Shown here: one piece after another, positions 23,915 through 35,843 of the stretch
Layout: each line of letters begins with the position of its first letter
Numbering within the stretch: position 1 is the first letter of the stretch
Assembly: GCF_014596445.1 (NCBI RefSeq)
Contig: NZ_MECL01000146.1
Coordinates: 1-64,000 of the forward strand
DNA length: 64,000 nt
DNA from: Streptomyces sp. CBMA29
Lineage (GTDB): Bacteria > Actinomycetota > Actinomycetes > Streptomycetales > Streptomycetaceae
Direction of reading: 5' to 3'
The notes under the pieces: model-generated
Databases searched by the model: none
What the model saw: the letters and a program-made list of their open reading frames with translations, nothing else
What the model was told of the DNA's origin: nothing
Translations under genes and position numbers: made by a program

Positions 23915-24679
23915 TCAGAAGCGGGCGGCGCCCAGATCGCGGGAGACGGCGCGGGCGCAGTCCCGTACCGCCGCCACCAGCCGGGCCTGGATGCCGCCCT
24001 CGTCGCAGACCCGTTCCACGGCGCCGGTGATGCCCACCGCGCCCACCGGCATCCGCCGCCGGTCGTAGACGGGCGCCGCGACCGAGGCCACGCCCTCCCA
24101 CGTCTCCTCCAGGTCGGCGGCCCAGCCGCGCGCCCTGGTGAGGTCCAGCAGCGCCTCGAAGTCGGTGATGCCGGTGACGGTGCGCGCGGTGAGCGAGGCC
24201 CGCTCGTGCTCGGTCACCGCGTTGTGCGCCACCGGGTCGAAGGCGGACAGCACCTTGCCGAGCGCGGTGCTGTGCAGCGGGTGCATCGCGCCCACCTCCA
24301 GCGCCTGGCGGCTGTCGTCGGGCCGGAAGACGTGGTGCACGATCAGCACACCGTCCTGGTGCAGCACCCCGAGGTACGCGGCCTCGCCGCTGGACCTGGC
24401 CAGGTCGTCGGTCCACACCAGCGCGCGGGCCCGCAATTCGTGCACGTCCAGATAGCTGTTGCCAAGACGCAGCAGCTCCGCGCCGAGCTGGTACTTGCCG
24501 GAGACCGGCTCCTGTTCGACGAAGCCCTCCTGCTGGAGGGTGCGCAGGATGCCGTGCGCGGTGCCCTTGGCCAGGCCGAGCGACGAGGCCACGTCGGTGA
24601 GCCCCAGCCGGCGCTCACCGCCGGCCAGCAGCCGCAGAATCGCCGCCGCGCGTTCCAGCGACTGGATGGGACCTGGCAT
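23915..24679 (-). CDS. gylR: IclR-family glycerol operon repressor
   Basis: This 254-residue IclR-family regulator has an N-terminal winged helix (IQSLERAAAILRLLAGG and LTDVASSLGLAKGTAHGIL). The C-terminal effector domain has LHSTALGKVLSA and the GITGAVER segment near the ligand pocket. Its position directly upstream of glpF on the same strand, and the two shared palindromes, identify it as GylR, which releases DNA on binding glycerol 3-phosphate. ATG 24679 gives the family start MPGPIQSLERA; an ATG at 24709 would overlap the operator region. Confidence 0.94.
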   Translation of the reverse strand: MPGPIQSLERAAAILRLLAGGERRLGLTDVASSLGLAKGTAHGILRTLQQEGFVEQEPVSGKYQLGAELLRLGNSYLDVHELRARALVWTDDLARSSGEAAYLGVLHQDGVLIVHHVFRPDDSRQALEVGAMHPLHSTALGKVLSAFDPVAHNAVTEHERASLTARTVTGITDFEALLDLTRARGWAADLEETWEGVASVAAPVYDRRRMPVGAVGITGAVERVCDEGGIQARLVAAVRDCARAVSRDLGAARF

Positions 24680-24716
24680 CGGAGGCACTCCAAGCAGAGG
24701 GGGTGTCATGATCGAC

Positions 24717-24733
24717 GGTCGACAATGTCGACC
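24717..24733 (-). promoter_or_regulatory. GylR operator upstream of gylR
   Basis: GGTCGACAATGTCGACC is a perfect 8-1-8 palindrome 38 bp upstream of the gylR start codon. The copy before glpF differs at one base. The position suits autorepression. metH is divergent and begins 173 bp away, so an effect on metH is possible but not indicated. Confidence 0.82.
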
Positions 24734-24905
24734 ATCATCATCTCAGAGACGATTCTGGCACCACGGTCCGCCCATCGGAATGCCTTCGAGCCCGGACGGT
24801 GCGGCCCGCTAGGCTGGCCGGGTGCGCGTCCCGCCGCCCTCCGATCCGTCGGCGCCGGCGGGGAACGCATAGCCGACAGCCGTCGCATCCCAGGGAGCAC
24901 GTTCC

Positions 24906-28496
<3,591 letters not shown>

Positions 28497-28537
28497 GCGC
28501 GGCTCACCAGCGAGTCGTACACTTGACGGTCCGGCGC

Positions 28538-28579
28538 AGGCCGGTCGCCTTCCCGTCCGCGGGACGCGGCGACCGGCCT
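28538..28579 (+). terminator. Terminator after metH
   Basis: AGGCCGGTCGCC (28538-28549) pairs perfectly with 28568-28579 to give a 12-bp stem with an 18-nt loop, followed by TTTGTG. It lies 42 bp after the metH stop and before the HAD gene, so it should end the metH transcript. Confidence 0.8.
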
Positions 28580-28652
28580 TTGTGTCCCCCGGAAACGGGA
28601 CGGGTCGGCGCGACCGGCACCGGGACCGCGTACGAGCCGAGGAGTGGGGCGT

Positions 28653-29354
28653 ATGACCAGCAGCATCACCGTCGCCGACACCCGTATGGCGCAAGGCCCC
28701 GCCCTCCAGGCGGTGCTCCTCGACATGGACGGCACCTTGGTGGACACCGAGGGCATCTGGTGGGCGGCGGAGAGTGAGGTCTTCGCGGATCTCGGGCACG
28801 TGCTGGACGAGGCGCACCGCGAGGTGGTGATCGGCGGCCCGATGGCCCGCAGCGTGGGGCACCTGATCGCCGCCACCGGCGCGGACGCGACGCTGGCCGA
28901 GCTGATGCTGGCCGTCAACATCCGCTTCGAGAAGCTGATCGCCCGGGGCGCGCCGCTGATGCCCGGCGCCCGCAGGCTGCTCACCGAGCTGGCCGCGTAC
29001 GGCGTCCCGACCGCGCTGGTGTCGGCCTCGCACCGGCGGACCATCGATGTGATGCTGCGCACGCTGGGCGCGGAGAACTTCGCCTTCACCGTCGCGGGGG
29101 ACGAGGTGAGCCGCACCAAGCCGCACCCCGAGCCGTATCTGACCGCCGCCGCCCGCCTCGGCGCGGACCCGGCCGCCTGTGTGGTCGTCGAGGACACCCT
29201 GACCGGTGTGGTGTCCGCCGAGGCGGCGGGCTGCCGGGTGGTCGCGGTGCCCTCTCTGGTGCCCGTCGAGGCCGCTCCGGGACGTACGGTCGTCGGTTCG
29301 CTCGAAGAGCTGAGCGTGCCTTTCCTGCGCGCTTTGAATGCGCGCGTTCACTGA
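28653..29354 (+). CDS. HAD-family hydrolase (beta-phosphoglucomutase-like phosphatase)
   Basis: This 233-residue haloacid-dehalogenase-superfamily phosphatase has motif I DMDGTLVDTE at about residues 23-32, motif II in LVSASHR, the motif III Lys in RTKPHPEPY and motif IV VVVEDTLTGV. Between motif I and motif II lies the helical cap typical of the beta-phosphoglucomutase and phosphoglycolate phosphatase subgroup. ATG 28653 is preceded by GAGGAG at good spacing; a GTG at 28644 is in frame but too close to it. The substrate cannot be deduced. Confidence 0.9.
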   Translation: MTSSITVADTRMAQGPALQAVLLDMDGTLVDTEGIWWAAESEVFADLGHVLDEAHREVVIGGPMARSVGHLIAATGADATLAELMLAVNIRFEKLIARGAPLMPGARRLLTELAAYGVPTALVSASHRRTIDVMLRTLGAENFAFTVAGDEVSRTKPHPEPYLTAAARLGADPAACVVVEDTLTGVVSAEAAGCRVVAVPSLVPVEAAPGRTVVGSLEELSVPFLRALNARVH

Positions 29355-29686
29355 GCGTATTTGCTGAATAGGAACCGTCCAGAGGTGTCTCACGGGTCGG
29401 AATCCGGCCCCTGGTGATCTATGTCACGCGCGGGGAGGTCGACACCGCGCTGTCCTGCCTGGATGAGATCCGCAGATCGGGACGTGCGGCGCGGTCGTAT
29501 GTCCGTAATGTTCCGACCGGGGAGGGATCGTACCGCCGTCCGTTTATCGGTGTTCCGAGCCCCGTTATCGGTATGTAATTCCGCCTCAACTTCGCCGTGC
29601 TCTAGCGGACTAGGTCCCTCCGGCTAGTGTCCCTGCTGGTCAATGCCGAATCGAACGACCGGCATTTGAGCAAGGGGATTCACTGG
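29355..29686. other. 332-bp intergenic region with direct repeats and a candidate promoter
   Basis: No gene is supported here. TTATCGGT occurs twice in direct orientation, at 29544-29551 and 29565-29572. The copies are 21 bp apart, which is two helical turns and typical of dimer binding sites for response regulators or MarR/TetR-type proteins. TAGTGT at 29625-29630 is a -10 candidate 56 bp upstream of the lipoprotein gene, with no good -35. The region probably carries the control elements of the peptide transporter operon. Confidence 0.5.
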
Positions 29687-31246
29687 ATGTCACGTAACAA
29701 GCGTGTCGTCGCCGCAGCCGCCGTGGCCTTCCTGGCCGTCGGTGCGTCCGCGTGTGGTGGCAAGAAGGACAACTCGTCGGCCGGTGGCGGAAAAGGCGCC
29801 GTGATCGTCGGAACCATCGACTCGGTGTCGTCACTCGACCCCGCGGGAGCGTACGACTACGGCTCCTGGGAGGTCATCGACAGCGTCTACCAGAAGGTCA
29901 TGCACTTCCCGACCGGCGGCACCACGCCGGAACCGGACGCGGCCACGTCGTGCGCCTTCACCGACCCGAAGACGTACGCCTGCACGCTCCAGCCGGGGCT
30001 GGTGTTCTCCAACGGCGACAAGCTCACCGCCGCGTCGGTGAAGTTCTCGTTCGACCGCATGGTCGGCATCGCGGCGCCCAACGGCCCGTCCAGCCTGCTC
30101 GCCAGCCTGGACAGCACCGAGGCCAAGGGCGACGACCAGGTGGTCTTCCACCTGAAGAACGCCGACTCGACCTTCCCCTCGGTGCTCGCCACCGACGCGG
30201 GCGCGATCGTCGACGAGAAGACCTTCCCGAAGGACAAGCTCCTCGACGGCTCGAAGATCATCGGCTCGGGCCCGTACACGCTGGACAAGTACACGCCCAA
30301 GCAGCAGGCGTCGTTCCTGGCCAGCAAGACCTACAAGGGTCCTGCCAAGCTCAACAACGGCCAGTTCGTGCTCCAGTACTTCTCCGAGGCGTCCGCGCTC
30401 AAGCAGGCGGTCAAGGACGGCACGGTCAACGCGGCCTTCCGCACCCTGTCGCCCACCGACACCGCGGACCTGAAGAAGACCTCCGGCATCCAGGTGCTCG
30501 ACGGCACCGGCACCGAGAAGCGCTACCTGGTCTTCGACGCCAAGGTGAAGCCGTCCGACCAGAAGGCGGTCCGTCAGGCCGTCGCCCAGGTCATCGACCG
30601 CGAGGGCATCGCCAAGGACGCCTACGACGGCACCGTGGCCCCGCTCTACTCCATGGTCGGCAACGGCATCCAGGGCCACACCGAAGCCTTCAAGGACAAG
30701 TACGGCGCCCCGGACAAGGCCAAGGCCGCCGCGATACTCAAGGACGCGGGCATCACCGCCCCCGTCGACATCGCGTACGCCTGGACCCCCAGCCACTACG
30801 GCGCCGCGTCCGCCGACGAGGCCACCGCGATCAAGCGGCAACTGGAGGCCACCGGCCTGTTCAAGGTGAAGCTCAGCTCCACCGAGTGGCAGCAGTACCA
30901 GAAGGACGAGAAGTCCGACGCGTACGCCTCGTACATGATCGGCTGGTTCCCCGACCTGCCGGACGCCGACAACGACGTCTCGCCGTTCCTCGGCAAGCAG
31001 CCCTTCCTCGGCACCGGCTACGACAACCCGGAGATCCAGCAGCTCCTGGTCAAGGAGCAGGGCACCGACGACCCGAAGGTGCGCGACCAGGCGTTCGCCG
31101 ACATCCAGAAGATCGTCGCCGACGACGTCCCGATCATCCCGCTCTGGCAGGGCAAGCAGACCGTGGTCATCCGTGACGGCGTGACCGGCGCCGACAAGGC
31201 GCTCGACCCGACGATGTTCCGGTTCTACGAGCTCGGCTCCAAGTGA
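29687..31246 (+). CDS. Peptide ABC transporter substrate-binding lipoprotein (family 5), first copy
   Basis: This 519-residue family-5 extracellular solute-binding protein (DppA/OppA type) is anchored outside the membrane. The signal peptide MSRNKRVVAAAAVAFLAVG ends with lipobox ASAC, Cys23 being lipidated. Family motifs include GTIDSVSSLDPAGAYD near the mature start, FSNGDKLTAASVKFSFDRM, IIGSGPYTLDKY and the late PIIPLWQGKQ. ATG 29687 follows AAGGGGA. It is strongly similar to the second binding protein at 35844 and is separated from the permease by a long stem-loop. Peptides or oligosaccharides are possible ligands. Confidence 0.93.
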   Translation: MSRNKRVVAAAAVAFLAVGASACGGKKDNSSAGGGKGAVIVGTIDSVSSLDPAGAYDYGSWEVIDSVYQKVMHFPTGGTTPEPDAATSCAFTDPKTYACTLQPGLVFSNGDKLTAASVKFSFDRMVGIAAPNGPSSLLASLDSTEAKGDDQVVFHLKNADSTFPSVLATDAGAIVDEKTFPKDKLLDGSKIIGSGPYTLDKYTPKQQASFLASKTYKGPAKLNNGQFVLQYFSEASALKQAVKDGTVNAAFRTLSPTDTADLKKTSGIQVLDGTGTEKRYLVFDAKVKPSDQKAVRQAVAQVIDREGIAKDAYDGTVAPLYSMVGNGIQGHTEAFKDKYGAPDKAKAAAILKDAGITAPVDIAYAWTPSHYGAASADEATAIKRQLEATGLFKVKLSSTEWQQYQKDEKSDAYASYMIGWFPDLPDADNDVSPFLGKQPFLGTGYDNPEIQQLLVKEQGTDDPKVRDQAFADIQKIVADDVPIIPLWQGKQTVVIRDGVTGADKALDPTMFRFYELGSK

Positions 31247-31250
31247 CGGA

Positions 31251-31289
31251 CGGCCGGTCCGCGGGGGTGACGCCCCCGCGGACCGGCCG
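31251..31289 (+). terminator. 17-bp stem-loop between binding-protein and permease genes
   Basis: Positions 31251-31267 pair perfectly with 31273-31289 around the loop TGACG. No strong T-run follows. It starts 4 bp after the binding-protein stop codon and 33 bp before the TTG start of the permease. It is probably a partial terminator or mRNA stabiliser that keeps binding-protein output above that of the membrane components. Confidence 0.82.
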
Positions 31290-31321
31290 CCTGTTCTGTT
31301 CCTGAAGAAAGACACACTCAG

Positions 31322-32341
31322 TTGAGCAACACGAGCAAGCAGTCCGGGTCGCTGCGCCGCTACGTCCTCACCAGGATCGCGCTCGCCGTGCCCATGGTCC
31401 TCATCCTGCTGGTCCTGGTCTTCGTCATGATGCGGGTGGCGCCGGGCGACCCCATCTCGGCCTCGCAGGGCGGCAAGCTGAGCGCGGCCGAACTCGCCGC
31501 CAGACGCCACGCGGCGGGCTTCGACGCCCCCGTCTACCAGCAGTTCTGGGACTACCTGAAGTCCGTCGGCACCCTGAACTTCGGCACCACGTTCTCCGAC
31601 CGCCGCAGCGTGCGGGACATCATCGTCGAGAACGGCGGCGCCACCCTCACCCTCACCGCGGGCGCCCTGGTCTTCGCCGCCGTCATCGGCATCCCCGTCG
31701 GCCTGCTCGCCGGCCGCTACCGGGACCGCGCCGTCGACGTCACCAGCCGGCTCTTCAGCACCGTCAGCTACGCCGCGCCCGTCTTCGTCACCGCGCCGCT
31801 GCTGATGCTCGCCTTCGGCTCCACCTCCGGCCAGGCCTCCCCGCTGGTGCAGCTCAACGTGCCCACCCAGACGCACATCCTCATCGTGGACGCGGTGCTG
31901 GCCGGCGACTGGGACGCGGTCGGCGACATCACCCAGCACCTGATCCTGCCGTCGGTCTGCCTCGGCCTGCTCGTGGTCGGCGTCTTCATCCGGATGATCA
32001 GGATCAACCTCATCCAGTCGCTCCAGGGCGACTACATCGAGGCCGCCCGCGCCCGCGGCGTCAAGGAGCGCCACGTCGTGGCACGGCACGGCTTCCGCAA
32101 CGCCCTGGTCCCGGTGATCACGGTCCTCGGCCTCCAGGTCGCCATGCTGCTCGGCGGCGCGGTGCTCACCGAACAGATCTTCAACTGGCCGGGCATCGGC
32201 CGCCAGCTGATCGACTACATCAACCAACGCGACTACGTCGCCGTCCAGGGCATCGTCACCGTCTTCGCCCTGGTCGTCGTCGTGATCAGCATGCTGATCG
32301 ACTTCGTGAACGCGCTGATCGACCCGAGGGTGCGGTACTGA
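31322..32341 (+). CDS. Peptide ABC transporter permease, DppB type
   Basis: This 339-residue integral membrane subunit has six predicted hydrophobic segments, the first at IALAVPMVLILLVLVFVMMRV. MMRVAPGDP near residue 40 and the ATPase-contact EAA loop (EAARARGVKERHVVARHGFRNALVP) are characteristic of DppB/OppB. Homology starts with a TTG at 31322 (AAGAAAG 11 bp upstream); no in-frame ATG or GTG would keep the first transmembrane segment. Its last base overlaps the first base of the next gene. Confidence 0.93.
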   Translation: MSNTSKQSGSLRRYVLTRIALAVPMVLILLVLVFVMMRVAPGDPISASQGGKLSAAELAARRHAAGFDAPVYQQFWDYLKSVGTLNFGTTFSDRRSVRDIIVENGGATLTLTAGALVFAAVIGIPVGLLAGRYRDRAVDVTSRLFSTVSYAAPVFVTAPLLMLAFGSTSGQASPLVQLNVPTQTHILIVDAVLAGDWDAVGDITQHLILPSVCLGLLVVGVFIRMIRINLIQSLQGDYIEAARARGVKERHVVARHGFRNALVPVITVLGLQVAMLLGGAVLTEQIFNWPGIGRQLIDYINQRDYVAVQGIVTVFALVVVVISMLIDFVNALIDPRVRY

Positions 32342-33384
32342 TGGCCCAGACAACCCCCATACCCCCCGGCCCGGCCGCCGATGCCCCGCAGGCACAGCCG
32401 CCCGCCCCCGGGTCGACCCGCTTCGGCGGCCTGCGGCGGATCTGGGCGGCGATCCGCGAGGCCCGAGGCGTACCGCGGTTCATGCTCTGGACCGGCGCCC
32501 TGATCTCCGGGCTCTTCGTGATCATGGCCGTCTTCGGCCCGCTGATCGCGCCGTACGACTTCGACACGTACCAGTCCGGCGGCGCCCGCTTCCCCAAGCA
32601 GGGCGCGCCCGACGGCGACCACTGGTTCGGCACCACCGTGCAGAGCCTCGACGTGCTCTCCCGCACCATCTACGGCGCCCGCACCGCGCTGGAGGTGATG
32701 CTGCTCGCCGTGGTGTTCTCGCTGGTCATCGGCGTCCTGCTGGGCCTGCTCTCCGGCTACTTCGGCGGCTGGCTCGACCGCATCCTGGTGCTCGTGATGG
32801 ACGCGCTCTTCGCGTTCCCCTACCTGCTGCTGGCGATCGTCGCCGGATTCGTCTTCGCCGGGATCGCGGGCGGCAGCATCATCACCGCCGCCCTGTCGAT
32901 CACCGTGGTCTACATCCCGCAGTACTTCCGGGTGGTCCGCGCCTCCGCGCTCTCCGCCCGCGAGGCGACCTTCGTCGAGGCCGCCCGCGCGATGGGCGCC
33001 AAACCGTCCGTGGTGATCCGCAAATACCTCTTCGGCAACGTCATCCAGTCGGTGCCCGTCATCACCACGATGAACGCCGCCGACGCCATCGCCACCCTGG
33101 CCGGCCTCGGCTTCCTGGGCCTGGGCATCCAGCCCACCGACGCCGCCGAGTGGGGCTACGACCTCTCCCGCGCCATCGACGACGTCAACGCGGGCATGTG
33201 GTGGACCTGCCTCTACCCGGGCCTGGCCATGGTCATCGCGATTCTCGGCTTCACCCTGCTCGGCGAAGGACTCAACGACGTCCTCAACCCGACCATGCGC
33301 CGCCGCCGGATCTCCAAGGTGCTGCTCCCGCCGCACACCCGCCGCCGCACCGTCATCACCCCCGAAGGGACGGCCGCCAAGTGA
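32341..33384 (+). CDS. Peptide ABC transporter permease, DppC type
   Basis: This 347-residue DppC/OppC-type permease has a Pro/Ala-rich cytosolic N-terminus of about 45 residues and six hydrophobic segments starting at FMLWTGALISGLFVIMAVF. The family motif GAPDGDHWFGTT precedes the permease core, and the EAA loop reads EAARAMGAKPSVVIRKYLFGN. It forms a heterodimer with the preceding DppB-like subunit. ATG 32341 shares its A with the upstream TGA stop, and the gene ends in GTGA overlap with the first ATPase gene, so all are coupled. Confidence 0.93.
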   Translation: MAQTTPIPPGPAADAPQAQPPAPGSTRFGGLRRIWAAIREARGVPRFMLWTGALISGLFVIMAVFGPLIAPYDFDTYQSGGARFPKQGAPDGDHWFGTTVQSLDVLSRTIYGARTALEVMLLAVVFSLVIGVLLGLLSGYFGGWLDRILVLVMDALFAFPYLLLAIVAGFVFAGIAGGSIITAALSITVVYIPQYFRVVRASALSAREATFVEAARAMGAKPSVVIRKYLFGNVIQSVPVITTMNAADAIATLAGLGFLGLGIQPTDAAEWGYDLSRAIDDVNAGMWWTCLYPGLAMVIAILGFTLLGEGLNDVLNPTMRRRRISKVLLPPHTRRRTVITPEGTAAK

Positions 33385-34481
33385 CCACCGTGACCGAACC
33401 CGTCCCCGCCGCTCCCGTACCCGCGGGACCCGTCCTGTCCGTACGCGACCTGCGCGTCTGGTACGGCACCGACCGCGGCCCGGTCCGCGCCGTGGACGGC
33501 GTCAGCTTCGACGTACGCCCCGGCGAGACCCTCGGCCTGGTCGGCGAGTCCGGCTGCGGCAAGTCCACCCTCGGCCGCGGTGTCCTCGGCCTCACCCCGG
33601 CCGCCGCCGCGGTCGACGGCGAGGTCGTGCTGAACAGCGAGGGCGGCGCGGGCCGCAACCTCACCGAACTCTCCGACCGCGAGATCCAGAAGCTGCGCGG
33701 CCCGGAACTCGGCCTGATCTTCCAGGAGCCGATGACCCGGCTCAACCCCCTCATGCGGATCTCCCAGCACTTCGAGGAGGCCCTGCGCACCCACCACAAG
33801 GACCTCGCCAAGCGCGAGGTGAAGGCGCGCGCCCTGGAGGCGCTGCGCGGCATGGGCATTCCCGAGAGCCGCTACGAGAGCTACCCGCACGAGTTCTCCG
33901 GCGGCATGCGGCAGCGCATCATGATCGCGCTCGCGCTGGTGCTGCGGCCCGCGTTCATCGTCGCCGACGAGCCCACCACGGCCCTCGACGTCCTGGTCGA
34001 GGCGCAGATCATCAAGATCCTCGCCGACCTCAGGAAGAACTTCGACACCGCACTGGTGCTGATCACGCACAATCTCGGTATCGTCGCCGAAGCGTGCGAC
34101 CGGGTCGCGGTGATGTACGCCGGCCACATCGTCGAACAGGGCGATGCCCGCGCGGTGTTCGCCGACCCGCAGCACCCGTACACCAAGGAACTGCTCCGCT
34201 CGACCATCTCCCTGTCCACCACGGGACTGCACTACATCCCCGGCAGTCCGCCGGATCTGGTGCGACCGCCGGAGGGCTGCCGGTTCCACCCGCGCTGCCC
34301 GGTGGCGATGGTGGGGTGCGCGACGGCGGAGCCGCCCGAGGTGACGCTGCCCTCCGGCGTGCACAGCGCCTGCTGGCACCAGGCCATCGAGGCCGATCCC
34401 TCGCTGGCCGACGAGTTGGGAACGGGCGGGCGCGAGCCGCTCGCCGCGGTGAAGGAGATCAGCGTTGCTGACGAAGCCTGA
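33381..34481 (+). CDS. Peptide ABC transporter ATP-binding protein, DppD type
   Basis: This 366-residue ATPase energises the transporter. It has Walker A GESGCGKST, the Q-loop in LIFQEPMTRLNP, signature FSGGMRQR, Walker B FIVADEPTTALD and the H-loop in ITHN. The C-terminal oligopeptide-transporter domain carries a four-cysteine pattern, CRFHPRC-PVAMVGC followed by AC about 19 residues later, the arrangement that binds a [4Fe-4S] cluster in some DppD/OppD proteins. The GTG at 33381 overlaps the permease stop; a GTG at 33390 is an equally placed alternative. Confidence 0.93.
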   Translation: MTTVTEPVPAAPVPAGPVLSVRDLRVWYGTDRGPVRAVDGVSFDVRPGETLGLVGESGCGKSTLGRGVLGLTPAAAAVDGEVVLNSEGGAGRNLTELSDREIQKLRGPELGLIFQEPMTRLNPLMRISQHFEEALRTHHKDLAKREVKARALEALRGMGIPESRYESYPHEFSGGMRQRIMIALALVLRPAFIVADEPTTALDVLVEAQIIKILADLRKNFDTALVLITHNLGIVAEACDRVAVMYAGHIVEQGDARAVFADPQHPYTKELLRSTISLSTTGLHYIPGSPPDLVRPPEGCRFHPRCPVAMVGCATAEPPEVTLPSGVHSACWHQAIEADPSLADELGTGGREPLAAVKEISVADEA

Positions 34482-35817
34482 TGTGATGCCCTCCGGCGGC
34501 GCCGCCGGGGACGGCGCGGAGGCGCTCGTCGAGGTCGACGACCTCGAAGTCCACTTCGGCCTGCGCGGCAGCCTGCTGGGACGCTTCGGCGGCCGGGCGG
34601 CCGGCGCGGTCAAGGCCGTGGACGGCGTGAGCCTCACCCTGCGCAAGGGCGAGGTGCTCGGCCTGGTCGGCGAGTCCGGCTCGGGCAAGACCACCCTGGG
34701 CCGCACCCTGATCGGCCTGAACAAGGCCACCGGCGGCTCCGTCCGCTACCGCGGCCAGGAGATCGGCGGCCTCGGCGAACGCGCGCTGCGCCCCCTGCGC
34801 CGCAAGCTCCAGATGGTCTTCCAGGACCCGCACGCCTCCCTCAACCCGGCGATGGACATCCGCACCGCCGTCGGCCACCCGCTGCGCATCCACCGACTCG
34901 TCGACAGCGAGCAGGAGTACGACGCCAGGGTCACCGACGCGCTGGAGCGCGTCGGCCTCACCCCGCCCGAGCGCTACCTCTCCAAGTTCCCCGCCGACCT
35001 GTCCGGCGGCCAGAAGCAGCGCGCCGTACTGGCCCGCGCGATCATCGCCGAGCCGGAACTGCTGGTCGCCGACGAGCCCATCTCGATGCTCGACATGAGC
35101 GTCCGCGCCAAGATCCTCCAGCTCATGCTGGACCTCAAGCGTGATCTGGACCTCACGTACGTCTACGTCACCCACGACCTGGCGAGCGCGAAGTTCTTCT
35201 GTGACACCATCGCCATCATGTATCTCGGCCGGATAGTCGAGTACGGCCCGACCGCACAGGTCTTCGCCGACCCGCAGCACCCCTACACCAAGGCGCTGCT
35301 CGCGGCCATCCCGGAGCCCGACCCGCGGCTGGCCGTGGAGCGCGAACTGCCGCGCGGCGAGATCCCGGACGCCGCCGCACCGCCCCTGGGCTGCGCCTTT
35401 CATCCGCGCTGCCCGGTCGCGGTCGCCGAGTGCGGCTGGGAGGCCCGTGACCTGCGCGCCCTGCTGGAACGCCGCTGGCTGGAGCTGCCCCAGCAGGACT
35501 GCGCCGCGGAGAAGGCGCTGTTCGCGGACCTCGATTCACTGTCCGCTCCAGGGCTCGGCCGCGTATCGATCGCCCCCGGAAGAAGCCACACGGCCGAGGA
35601 TGTGCTGGAATACCTCCGGCGTCTGCGCGAGGAAGCATCGGCAGCCGAACCGCGTGAGCCCTTCTGGCGCGGAGTGGTCACGATGCATGCCGAAAGCGGC
35701 CGGGTCGTGGTGGAGTTCGCCCCGCCACGCGATCCGCGCCTCAACCTGATTCCGAAGACCGGCGTGCACGTCGCCTGCCATCTGCGCCAGCACGCCGCGA
35801 GCGCCCAGGGAACATGA
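34465..35817 (+). CDS. Peptide ABC transporter ATP-binding protein, DppF type
   Basis: This second ATPase has Walker A GESGSGKTT, the Q-loop in MVFQDPHASLNP, signature LSGGQKQR, Walker B LLVADEPISMLD and the H-loop in VTHD. Cysteines in CAFHPRC-PVAVAEC, with another in QQDC, repeat the possible iron-sulphur pattern of DppD. At 450 residues it is about 110 longer than standard DppF; the extra C-terminal part (from about residue 345) is basic and acidic with no recognised motif. TTG 34465 is preferred because GAAGGAG lies upstream; ATG 34486 is an alternative. Confidence 0.92.
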   Translation: MLTKPDVMPSGGAAGDGAEALVEVDDLEVHFGLRGSLLGRFGGRAAGAVKAVDGVSLTLRKGEVLGLVGESGSGKTTLGRTLIGLNKATGGSVRYRGQEIGGLGERALRPLRRKLQMVFQDPHASLNPAMDIRTAVGHPLRIHRLVDSEQEYDARVTDALERVGLTPPERYLSKFPADLSGGQKQRAVLARAIIAEPELLVADEPISMLDMSVRAKILQLMLDLKRDLDLTYVYVTHDLASAKFFCDTIAIMYLGRIVEYGPTAQVFADPQHPYTKALLAAIPEPDPRLAVERELPRGEIPDAAAPPLGCAFHPRCPVAVAECGWEARDLRALLERRWLELPQQDCAAEKALFADLDSLSAPGLGRVSIAPGRSHTAEDVLEYLRRLREEASAAEPREPFWRGVVTMHAESGRVVVEFAPPRDPRLNLIPKTGVHVACHLRQHAASAQGT

Positions 35818-35843
35818 GCGGGAACAAGAGGAGAACGACGACG

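Noticed and set aside
24735..24905. Cobalamin, SAM or SAH riboswitch ahead of metH
   Set aside because: The leader is short, and I could not find a B12 box or the conserved cores of SAM or SAH riboswitches. An Infernal search with the Rfam models would decide.
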